Assembly (NCBI GenBank): GCA_020847735.1
Contig: JADLBL010000020.1
Span: 443,632-507,631, forward strand
DNA length: 64,000 nt
Direction of reading: 5' to 3'
From: Candidatus Eisenbacteria bacterium
GTDB taxonomy: Bacteria; Eisenbacteria; RBG-16-71-46
Both the position numbers and the translations under genes were made by a program. Under the pieces are notes generated by a model. That model was not told the origin of the DNA, searched no databases, and saw nothing but the letters and a program-made list of their open reading frames with translations. Position 1 is the first letter of the stretch; each line of letters opens with the position of its first letter. Shown here piece after piece: positions 55,081 through 62,006 of the stretch.

Positions 55081-55716
55081 ATGTCGGGGCGCGTTGCCAC
55101 GAAAGTGCGCGTGGTCGGCATCGTCCCGCGCGAGTCGACCCTCGGACGCGGGACTTCACGCAGGATGGATCCGCACGCACGGAGGCGTCCCTTGGCCGAG
55201 GCCTATCCGAAGCTGCTGTCGCTGCCGCGTCACGCCCACCCTTCCGCAACGCTGCTGCGCACCGGCGCCGATCTCGTCGGCATCCAGGTGCAGGATCGTC
55301 ACCGCCGCCTCGTCGCCGTCGGCGACATCGCCCGCGGAACGCTCGTCTTCCGGCTCGAGGGCCGTGAAAGCCCGAAGCCGACGCGGTACTCCGTGCAGGT
55401 GGGCCCGGGGCTTCATCTCGACCCCGACTTCGGCAGGGACGAGTTCGAGATGGTGCAGAAGTACTTCTGGCGCTACCTGGACCACGCCTGCGAGCCGACC
55501 GTGCGGATCATCGGCCGCGACGTGATCGCGCTGCGCGACATCGCCGAGGACGAGGGCGTGACCTTTCACTACTGCACCACCGAGTACGACATGGCGACAC
55601 CCTTCGACTGCCGGTGCGGGAGCGATCACTGCATGGGCAGGATCCGCGGCGCGTGTCACCTGACGCCGGTCCAGCGCCGCCGGCTGGCGAAGTGGATGGC
55701 CGACTACCTGAAGTAG
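55081..55716 (+). CDS. SET-domain protein with post-SET cysteines, second of a pair
   Basis: SET-domain protein of up to 211 aa. The fold starts near residue 67 (GADLVGIQVQDRHRRLVAV), with YLDHACEPTVR in place of the NHSxxPN motif, then IAEDEGVTFHYCTTEYD and a post-SET-like zinc cluster FDCRCGSDHCMGRI. The first 60 residues are unlike a SET domain. Start is uncertain: ATG at 55081 or at 55168, neither with a strong ribosome binding site. Whether it methylates proteins is inference from family only. Confidence 0.75.
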   Translation: MSGRVATKVRVVGIVPRESTLGRGTSRRMDPHARRRPLAEAYPKLLSLPRHAHPSATLLRTGADLVGIQVQDRHRRLVAVGDIARGTLVFRLEGRESPKPTRYSVQVGPGLHLDPDFGRDEFEMVQKYFWRYLDHACEPTVRIIGRDVIALRDIAEDEGVTFHYCTTEYDMATPFDCRCGSDHCMGRIRGACHLTPVQRRRLAKWMADYLK

Positions 55717-55854
55717 TGGAGAAGGGCCGCGGCGACCCGCCGGGGTGAACCTCGGAGGGTCGCCGCGCGCTCGAGAGAGGGCGATCGTGAATGCGGCCGG
55801 AGTCCGTGCCCGGCGTGTGCCCGGCCCTGCTGCCCGAGGTTTGCGCCCCGCCGC

Positions 55855-56199
55855 TCAGGACTTCCGGACGATATCCACCGAAACCTCCACCGCCGTCTGC
55901 GTTCCCCGGTTCTCGAGCCAGTGCAGGGTGTTCCGGTCCTCGGGCCATCCTAGGCCCGGCCCATACTCGGTCGCGACGCCATTGCGGTGATCGGTGATCG
56001 TGCCCTGCAGGATGTAGACTGTGCCCGGCCTGCCCCTGTGGTCGTGAAGCGGGCCGAAGACCGCACCCGGCTCCATCGTGACCAGTCGCATTCGCAGCTC
56101 GCGGCCCTCCATGCCCTCGATCTCGGGGCCGAGGTCAATCGCCGCCAACAGCTTCACCGTGACGCCGCGGGAATCCGGCACCTTCCGCTCTTCGCTCAT
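55855..56199 (-). CDS. Cupin domain protein
   Basis: Small single-domain cupin of 114 aa. Motif 1 is GPLHDHRGRPGTVYILQGTI, with two His and a missing Glu (Gly-Thr-Val-Tyr instead). Motif 2 is weak: TLHWLENRG keeps one His. Metal binding is therefore plausible but not certain. GGGAGA lies before the ATG at 56199. Cupins of this size may be isomerases, dioxygenases or simple binding proteins; no function can be assigned. Confidence 0.75.
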   Translation of the reverse strand: MSEERKVPDSRGVTVKLLAAIDLGPEIEGMEGRELRMRLVTMEPGAVFGPLHDHRGRPGTVYILQGTITDHRNGVATEYGPGLGWPEDRNTLHWLENRGTQTAVEVSVDIVRKS

Positions 56200-56491
56200 C
56201 GAGTTTCTCCCGTCGCAGGGCTGCCGCCCGCTGAAGTGCGCAGGTCGCGCGCGGCCGATCCGCGTGCTCACGACCTCGGCGTGCACGCTTCATGGACGCG
56301 GCGGCCGCGCGTTACGCGCCGCACGATAACCGGTGGCTGACGCGCTGTCAGGGCATCCACCGTTGCCCCCGGTGTCGGTTGCCCGCCCACCGCTGCCGTC
56401 CCCTTGCGTGCGCGCTCAAGCGCGGTCACGACGCGTTCGATAACCACCCCGCGAAGCCGGGCCCAGCCTGCCCGGTTCCCCAGGGGGTTTC

Positions 56492-56959
56492 ATGCTCCGG
56501 TTCCTGCGGTTCCGCGTCCTGCTGGCCGTCGCCCTGATCCTGTTCGCGATGGCCGCCGTGCATCAGGCCATGCACACCACGCAAGGCGTGAAGGGTGCGC
56601 TCGAGGACGGGCCCCTCGCGTCGGCGGACTTCCGCGCCCCGATCGTGGACGTCGAGACCCTCCTGTTTTCGCCGGCTCCGCTCTCGATGGAAGATCGAAC
56701 GCGGCTCGCCGGGGCGATCGACGCGATGCGCCGCGAGCTCGAGGCGCGCGGTGGGACGAATCTGGCGAAGTACAGCGCGCGCGAGCTCGGGACGCTGGCG
56801 GGCATGAGCCGCGGACTCGGCAGGCTCGAGGGCGACCCCCTCGATCGCGTCCGGCAGAACTGGATGCGCATCCGCTCGAACACCTTCGACGACGCGTGGT
56901 GGTACCGCTTCAGCGAATCCGACCCGCCCGTGCCGCGCGAGGAGCCTCCGACGAAGTAG
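56492..56959 (+). CDS. Small single-pass membrane protein of unknown function
   Basis: Protein of 155 aa; family not recognised. One N-terminal hydrophobic segment (FRVLLAVALILFAMAAV) anchors it or is a signal peptide. The rest is soluble, helical and charged, with RTRLAGAIDAMRRELEARGG and ending DDAWWYRFSESDPPVPRE. AGGGGG lies about 5 nt before the ATG. It is the last gene of normal base composition before the island. Confidence 0.6.
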   Translation: MLRFLRFRVLLAVALILFAMAAVHQAMHTTQGVKGALEDGPLASADFRAPIVDVETLLFSPAPLSMEDRTRLAGAIDAMRRELEARGGTNLAKYSARELGTLAGMSRGLGRLEGDPLDRVRQNWMRIRSNTFDDAWWYRFSESDPPVPREEPPTK

Positions 56960-57425
56960 CAGGCGAGGTGGAGCGAGCGCACGCGCAGGCCGAATCGCGA
57001 GGGGTGGAGCTGCGGGTGCGCGTTGATGCGACCGGGTGTGGCGTCCCCCACCGTACCTACTTGGAACCATCTGCGGGATTGGCTGCGCGAGATGGACGGC
57101 GTGCGGGCCGTATTGACGGGCGAAGCGGCCTGACGCGCGATCTGCGGGCGCGAGGGCGCGACGTGGACACTCCCACGCAAGCTTCGCACCAGCGCGAGCC
57201 GGGGTGGCGGGGGCGTCGAGCCGCCGCAGGCGGCTCCAGCGGGGCGGGGGGGCGCAGGCGCGTCGTCGCCCCTCGGACGCGGCTGTGCAGTGCCGCGGAC
57301 CTCGTCTCCGCGTGGTTCGGCGGCTCTTGCGGTTATCCTGCGCGCGGACCCCGCCGATGCAGCTGGCTTGCGCGCCAGCATAGCTCCGCTGCAAGCGGCG
57401 GCGATTGTCGGAGGAACCGGCTGCC
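56960..57425. other. 466-bp junction region at left edge of the island
   Basis: No supported gene. It holds a 35-codon ORF (57026-57133), the 10-mer TGGCGTCCCC (57039-57048) also found at the 3' end of the tRNA-Glu gene, a tight hairpin (57218-57225 with 57229-57236) and a TATCCT -10-like box (57334-57339) before the next gene. Confidence 0.4.
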
Positions 57426-58262
57426 ATGGCTCGACGTGTTGCGCACGAACGAGAAGACAGGGTGCTCTCGGAGTTATGCGACTGCTTGGCGCTCCGTGAG
57501 GGCGTCGCGGTGACCGTAACTGACCGGCCGGACAGGGCGCCTGGCGCGAATGGCGGCTGCGACGCCATCATCCAGCGTGGGGTGAGTTCGGAGGCGGTAG
57601 AGATCACGCGGCTCTATGCCGCTCCTCAGCACCCGCGCACCGTGAGGCTGCTGGAGCAGATCAGGCCCGTGATTGCCGCGAGGGTGGTCGCTGCGTATCC
57701 GAGTTCGATCGTCATGATCGGCGTCCCGGCCGAGGACTTCAAACCGGGATTGGACTGGCAGGCGCTCGCTCAGTCTGTTGCCGATGCCGCGATCGCTGCG
57801 CTGCGGGACCTCTCGCCGCGTGAGCAACTGCCCGTGACGGTTGCGGGCTTGCCGACTCAATCGCTTGTTCGGGTGCTCTTGCAGGGCGCGCCCGAGGGAT
57901 TCTGCGCCGTGAATCCGGTTGTTTGGGGCCGGGACCCGGAAGACCTGACCGTCGACGACCTCTGCAGGGCATTGGCCGACAAGCGAGCGTCGATGCGTTG
58001 TTACCAGCAGGCGGGGCTGCGGACCATCCTGCTCTTGGATTGCGAGCACTTCCCTTGGCCGCCCCACGTGTCTGGGCTCTTCGGTCGCGCCATCGAGCTC
58101 GAGGATCCGAGCGCATTCGACGAGGTCTACGCTGTTCTCTCGGCCCACAGTCCATCGTTCGTTATCCCGCTCAAGTTGGGCTCGGTCGCCCCGGTCGGCC
58201 AGCCAGAACTTGGCGATTTCATCGGGCTCCGAGCTGCGGTCGCGCGGCTGCACCAGTACTAG
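57426..58262 (+). CDS. Uncharacterised island protein, possibly nuclease-like
   Basis: Protein of 278 aa, soluble, family not recognised. Its N-terminal 60 residues show a charged helix (REDRVLSELCDCLALREG), a strand ending with CDAII and then a strand AVEITRL: an Asp, a spacer, then an Glu in a hydrophobic strand, as in PD-(D/E)xK-type folds. The lysine is not evident, so this is only a hint. The C-terminus has TILLLDCEHFPWPP and DEVYAVLS. GGAGG (57411-57415) precedes the ATG by 10 nt; TTG at 57405 is possible. G+C is lower than in neighbours, and it sits beside an AbiE system. Confidence 0.55.
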   Translation: MARRVAHEREDRVLSELCDCLALREGVAVTVTDRPDRAPGANGGCDAIIQRGVSSEAVEITRLYAAPQHPRTVRLLEQIRPVIAARVVAAYPSSIVMIGVPAEDFKPGLDWQALAQSVADAAIAALRDLSPREQLPVTVAGLPTQSLVRVLLQGAPEGFCAVNPVVWGRDPEDLTVDDLCRALADKRASMRCYQQAGLRTILLLDCEHFPWPPHVSGLFGRAIELEDPSAFDEVYAVLSAHSPSFVIPLKLGSVAPVGQPELGDFIGLRAAVARLHQY

Positions 58263-58306
58263 CCACCCTCTGCGAGGGCACTCGGGCCGCTTGCACCTGT
58301 TCGCTT

Positions 58307-58330
58307 GAACTGGCCGTTCTCTGCCAGTTC
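58307..58330. repeat. Inverted repeat between unknown gene and AbiEi
   Basis: GAACTGGC (58307-58314) and GCCAGTTC (58323-58330) are perfect inverted arms 8 nt apart, 44 bp after the previous stop. Without a T-tract it may be a weak terminator or a protein site. Confidence 0.45.
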
Positions 58331-58489
58331 AGGAGTTTGAGTGCGAGTCTGTCTATCGCATGGCCTCGCTACGACTCCATGCGTAAGGCAGCGAATCGCA
58401 TGGCTTGCCCCGCCCCCGTCGGCCCCCGGCCAGCGTGTTGCTCGATCTGGGCGGCGATGTCGGTCCGGCCACCGAAACCCCCTTTTCAG

Positions 58490-58545
58490 TTGACGACAAA
58501 CCGTCATCCGGGGCAAAGTTGGCCCCGTATGGCGACGAAACGTCA
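58490..58545. promoter_or_regulatory. AbiE promoter with paired operators
   Basis: TTGACG (58490-58495) and CAAAGT (58514-58519) fit a promoter with 18-nt spacer, 9 nt before the ATG at 58529. Two related inverted repeats flank the start: TGACG/CGTCA (58491-58506, 6-nt spacer) and GACG/CGTC (58534-58544, 3-nt spacer). Their centres lie about 40 bp apart, near four helical turns. A further GGGGC/GCCCC pair (58510-58526) precedes the ATG. AbiEi antitoxins are known to repress their own operon through inverted repeats. Confidence 0.6.
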
Positions 58546-59359
58546 ACAGGCACTCGGGGCCTACCTGGCCTTTCTGACTGCGAACCCGGTCTTCTCGCTC
58601 GACGATCTGGCGAAGGTCGCGGGTGGTCGGGACCCGCGCGCCAGGGCGCGCGAGCGCGTGAAGTACTACGCCGAGACGGGGCGCGTGCGCCGGCTTGCGC
58701 GGGAGCTGTATGCGGCGGTGCCGGCGGGGGCGCAGGCGGACAACTACGCACCTGACGCGTTTCTCGTGGCGGCAGCGCTGCGCGCGGACGCCGTCTTCAG
58801 CCACCACAGCGCGCTCGAGCTGCTGGGAGCCGCGCATAGCGACTGGAGCGTGTGCACGGCGTACACGGCGGGGACGCCCACGAGCGTGCGCTGGGGTTTG
58901 CACACCGCCCGCCTGCTGGCAGCGCCGGCGTCAGCCTTGGGTACGAAGTGGAGCACCCTCGGCGTGCGCAGCGTGCAGCGCGCGGGGCGGACGCTCCGTG
59001 TCACTGGCCCGGAGCGCACCCTCGTCGAAGGCTTCCGCCAGCTGCGGTGGGTCGGTGGGCTGGAGGAGCTCGCGGAGTCGGCGGGTGGTTTCGCTTCGCT
59101 GGATCTCAAGGTCCTGCGTGAGGTCCTCGCGGCCTACGACAAGCGCTCGCTCTGGGCCGCTGTCGGGTGGTTCCTCGAGCGCCACGCGAAGGCGTTCTAC
59201 GTCACGCCGGGCGTGCTGGAGGAGTTCGAGAAGCACCGCCCCAAGGCCCGGCACTACCTGCCGCGCGGGAAGAGAGGCGGCGTATTCGTGCCGCGATGGA
59301 ACCTCATGTTGCCGCCATCGCTGGTGGCCGAGGGCGGAGCCGGTGAACCTCTCGCGTGA
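58529..59359 (+). CDS. abiEi: AbiEi family antitoxin/transcriptional repressor (type IV TA)
   Basis: Antitoxin of 276 aa that counteracts AbiEii without direct binding and represses the operon. The N-terminal winged helix (about 1-60) contains FSLDDLAKVAGG and YAETGRVRRLARELYAAV. The AbiEi C-terminal domain follows: DAFLVAAALRADAVFSHHSALELLG and LRVTGPERTLVEGFRQL. It overlaps the toxin start by 17 bp. Codon choice and G+C are lower than in flanking core genes, which suits transfer. Confidence 0.88.
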   Translation: MATKRQQALGAYLAFLTANPVFSLDDLAKVAGGRDPRARARERVKYYAETGRVRRLARELYAAVPAGAQADNYAPDAFLVAAALRADAVFSHHSALELLGAAHSDWSVCTAYTAGTPTSVRWGLHTARLLAAPASALGTKWSTLGVRSVQRAGRTLRVTGPERTLVEGFRQLRWVGGLEELAESAGGFASLDLKVLREVLAAYDKRSLWAAVGWFLERHAKAFYVTPGVLEEFEKHRPKARHYLPRGKRGGVFVPRWNLMLPPSLVAEGGAGEPLA

Positions 59360-60314
59360 CGTGATCGTCGCCCTGGAGGCGGAGACCGGCTTCCGCGCGA
59401 CGACCCTGGAGAAGGTGCTGCGCTTGGGCGAGGTGGCTGCAGGGATCGCCGAGCACCCCTTCCTCGGCCCGCGGCTCGTGCTCAAGGGCGGCACGGCAAT
59501 CCAGCTCGCCCTCGGCTCGCCGCTGCGGCTCTCGGTGGATCTCGACTTCAACTACGTCGGCGAGCTGGACCGAGAGGCGATGCTGCGCGAGCGGCCGGAC
59601 GTGGAGGCTGCGCTCGACCGCATCGCGCGCGCGCTCCGGTACGACGTATCCCACTCGGCCGACGAGCATGCCGGCAGGAAGTTCTATCTCGGTTACCGCT
59701 CTCACGCGGGGTCGCAAGACCGAATCGAGCTGGACGTCAACTACCAGATGCGGCTGCCCATCGTCACACCCGTCGAGCGCGAGCTTTGGCAACCGGGCAG
59801 CACGTCTCGACCGCCGATCCGCTGCGTGGGCGACGAGGAGCTCTGGGCGGGCAAGATCGCGGCGCTCCTGGACCGCACCATGCCGCGGGATCTGTTCGAC
59901 GTCGCGCACCTCGCCGAGCGGTCGCCCCGGCTGATCGGCGACGAGCGATTCGGGAAGATCGTGGTGGCATGGTGCGGGATCCTGCCGCACCCGCTCCACA
60001 GCTACGGGTTGAATCGCGTGGACCGCGTGGACGACGCGACTATCAGCGAGCAGCTTGTGCCGATGCTCGCCGGAGGCTCTCAGCCATCGCGGCCAGATCT
60101 CGCGCAGCGGTGCCGCGAGGTGCTTGGGACGCTGCTCGCGCTGACCGGGTCTGAAACCGAGTACTGCGATCGCCTGCAGCGGGGAGAACTGAAGCCGGAG
60201 CTCGTGTTTGGAGACGGTGATCCACTGGCGGAGCGATTTCGCGGACACCCGGCACTGAAGTGGAAGGCAATCAATGCGGGTGAACACGCCCGCCGTCAAC
60301 CCGGAGGCAACTGA
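59343..60314 (+). CDS. abiEii: AbiEii family nucleotidyltransferase toxin (type IV TA)
   Basis: Toxin of 323 aa with a DUF1814 nucleotidyltransferase fold; related enzymes transfer nucleotides to tRNA 3' ends or proteins and halt growth on phage infection. The nucleotide site reads KGGTAIQLA (48-56) with SVDLDFNY carrying Asp66 and Asp68. YDVSHSADEHAGRKFYLGY and GKIAALLDRTMPRDLFDVAHL are later family motifs with the expected Lys and Asp. GTG start at 59343 inside the antitoxin gene, no ATG fits. All catalytic residues look intact. Confidence 0.88.
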   Translation: MNLSRDVIVALEAETGFRATTLEKVLRLGEVAAGIAEHPFLGPRLVLKGGTAIQLALGSPLRLSVDLDFNYVGELDREAMLRERPDVEAALDRIARALRYDVSHSADEHAGRKFYLGYRSHAGSQDRIELDVNYQMRLPIVTPVERELWQPGSTSRPPIRCVGDEELWAGKIAALLDRTMPRDLFDVAHLAERSPRLIGDERFGKIVVAWCGILPHPLHSYGLNRVDRVDDATISEQLVPMLAGGSQPSRPDLAQRCREVLGTLLALTGSETEYCDRLQRGELKPELVFGDGDPLAERFRGHPALKWKAINAGEHARRQPGGN

Positions 60315-60429
60315 GTCCATGCGATCCAAGTTGCCATGGTTGGAATGCTCCCGAGAAGTGCCAAACGCTGAGGTTTCCGACTGACTGGCGCAGGGCTACA
60401 CGAGAACCCTCAACTGGAGGTGCCTTTTC

Positions 60430-60618
60430 ATGAAGATCGCGTGTTTAAGCTGAAGGCGATTCGAATTCGAAGTCGAACTCAACGAGATGGATTTTCGACG
60501 AGCGCCCGTAATCGCCCTTACTTGCCCCGCCTGCGGGAAGTCGACAGCAGTTCAGCAGCGGTCAGGCGGTGGGATCGAGATCGCCCTCGACAAGCACCTT
60601 GAAAAGGAACGGGGCTGA
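60430..60618 (+). pseudogene. Small zinc-ribbon gene with in-frame TGA at a Cys position
   Basis: GGAGG (60416-60420) lies 9 nt before an ATG that reads MKIACLS and then TGA (60451-60453). The same frame continues for 54 codons (RRFEFEVELNEMDFRR..., CPACGK) to TGA at 60616. With Cys at the stop, the protein would be a 62-aa zinc ribbon with Cys5-x2-Cys8 and Cys32-x2-Cys35. TGC to TGA by one base is the simple explanation. Translation could restart at the ATG at 60487 and give 43 aa with one CxxC. Selenocysteine is an alternative, see findings. Confidence 0.6.
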
Positions 60619-60743
60619 GCGCTTCCCTGACCGCCGAGCCAAACAGTTGGTAGGAGGCCCTGCGAATGCCCTTCCTGGACGCTCATGATCCCCGACCGCT
60701 GAGCGGAACCTGCCAACGACTTTGAGACACTCGCTTCTTGAGT

Positions 60744-60930
60744 TTACTGAGCAGCGGCCATGCGTACGGCCGCGGACGTGGGATTCGGGCTCGCGAGGCG
60801 CTCGAGCTCCGGATCGGCCTTCACAGTTGGCCCAGGATCGCCGATCGTGACCTCGTTCGACTCCGGGGTCGGGATGATTTCGACGCCGAGGGCCGTCGCG
60901 CGCGCTGCCGGCGGGTTGATCCACACCGCG
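60744..60930 (-). pseudogene. Possible C-terminal fragment of an unknown minus-strand gene
   Basis: On the minus strand a frame ending in TAA at 60744-60746 shows core-like codon use and reads WINPPAARATALGVEIIPTP and then DPELERLASPNPTSAAVRMA. It overlaps the N-terminal part of the integrase frame, which does not look like an integrase there. It may be a leftover joined to a truncated integrase by rearrangement. Family unknown. Confidence 0.3.
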
Positions 60931-61787
60931 CGTGTCGTGAAGGGGTACATCCATGCCCGCCTCACGAAGGGTGCAGCGCCGGCAACCGTCAAGAACGAGG
61001 TGGGAGTGCTTGGCCGCGCCTTCACGTTGGCCTGCCGTTCGGGGCACATGCCGCACCGGCCGTACTTGCCGAGCCCGCGCGTCAGCAACGCCCGCACGGG
61101 CTTCTTCACCGACGCTGAGGTGCGCACGCTACCGTAGCACCTGCCCGAGTACATGCGGCCATTCGTCGAGGCGGCGTTCATCACCGGGTGGCGTCGCGGT
61201 GAGCTGCGCGGCTTACGCTGGACGCAAGTGGACTGGGAGGGCGGCACGATTCGTCTCGAGCGAGTGACCACGAAGTCTGGTGAGCCGCGGTCGTTTCCGT
61301 TTGCCGCGCACCCGCGACTGGCAGAGCTGCTGATCGAGCAGCGCGCAATGACATTGTCGTTCGAGCGAAAACACGAAACGGTCTGCCCGTTGGTCCTCCA
61401 CCGCCCCGGTCATCAGGTCGCGTGGTACTACGAAGGCTGGCGCACCGGGTGCGAGAAGGCCGGCGTCCCAGGTCGACTGTTCCACGATCTGCGGCGTTCC
61501 GCTGTGCGCAAGCTCGTTCGAGCCGGCGCCTCCGAGTAGGTAGCCATGTCCATCACCGGCCACAAGACGCGCTCGGTGTTCGACCGCTACCACATCGTTT
61601 CGTCGAACGATCAGATCGAGGCGGTGAAGAAACTCGCGATCCTGCACGGTGCCGTTGTTGCAGAGCAGCGCAAAGTCGTCGCGATCAACGAAGTGCGCGC
61701 CACGAGAAGAGGGACAATACAGGGGACAATCGAGGGACAGTGGCCCTCGGAATCGTTCGCAAGTCCCTGCGACGCAATGGAGGCAGC
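60760..61787 (+). pseudogene. Tyrosine recombinase (phage integrase), broken by two in-frame TAG codons
   Basis: One reading frame carries an integrase from about 60930: the core-binding domain (YIHARLTKGAAPATVKNEVG), then the catalytic domain with Arg in GWRRGELRGLRW, HDLRRSAVRKL (HxxR), GHKTRSVFDRY with the nucleophile Tyr (61588-61590). TAG codons interrupt it at 61135-61137 and 61537-61539; both fit CAG to TAG changes, and no frameshift exists. The first 57 codons do not look like an integrase, so the 5' end is probably lost. The frame runs on into the tRNA gene. Confidence 0.85.
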
Positions 61788-61863
61788 TGGCGTCCCCAAC
61801 GGGATTCGAACCCGTGTTACCGCCGTGAAAGGGCGGTGTCCTAGGCCTCTAGACGATGGGGAC
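61788..61863 (-). tRNA. tRNA-Glu (anticodon TTC), CCA encoded
   Basis: The minus strand folds as a tRNA: acceptor GTCCCCA/TGGGGAC, anticodon stem CCGCC/GGCGG around CTTTCAC (anticodon TTC), and a T arm ACGGG/CCCGT around TTCGAAT. It closely resembles E. coli tRNA-Glu. The 3' CCA is encoded at 61788-61790. Its 3' end faces the broken integrase gene, the usual arrangement where an island has entered at a tRNA. Confidence 0.97.
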
Positions 61864-62006
61864 GCAGGCAGGGCTTGCGCGCGCGAAGGGCGCGGCTCCG
61901 TTGTCCGGCAGCGGCCGCGCAACATAGCCTCGCGCCGCGCGAACGGCAAGCTCACCGCGCGTCGCGCCTCCCGCGCCCGCCGCGCTCGCGCCGATCCGGC
62001 GCAGAG

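Noticed and set aside
57026-57133. 35-codon ORF with NHLRDWLREMDGVRAV, faintly like the end of a glutathione transferase
   Set aside because: No ribosome binding site, too short, and the similarity is only a general helix pattern.
60430-60453. Seven-codon ORF MKIACLS as a regulatory leader peptide
   Set aside because: No run of regulatory codons and no terminator/antiterminator pair follows. The downstream frame completes a zinc ribbon, so a broken gene explains it better.
60760-61787. Amber recoding (TAG as an amino acid)
   Set aside because: TAG ends several intact core genes in this window and the AbiE-side gene at 58262, so general reassignment is unlikely.
61422-61844. Frame ending with QRDSNPCYRRERAVS through the tRNA
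   Set aside because: A well-known artefact of reading tRNA genes antisense. It overlaps the integrase in another frame.
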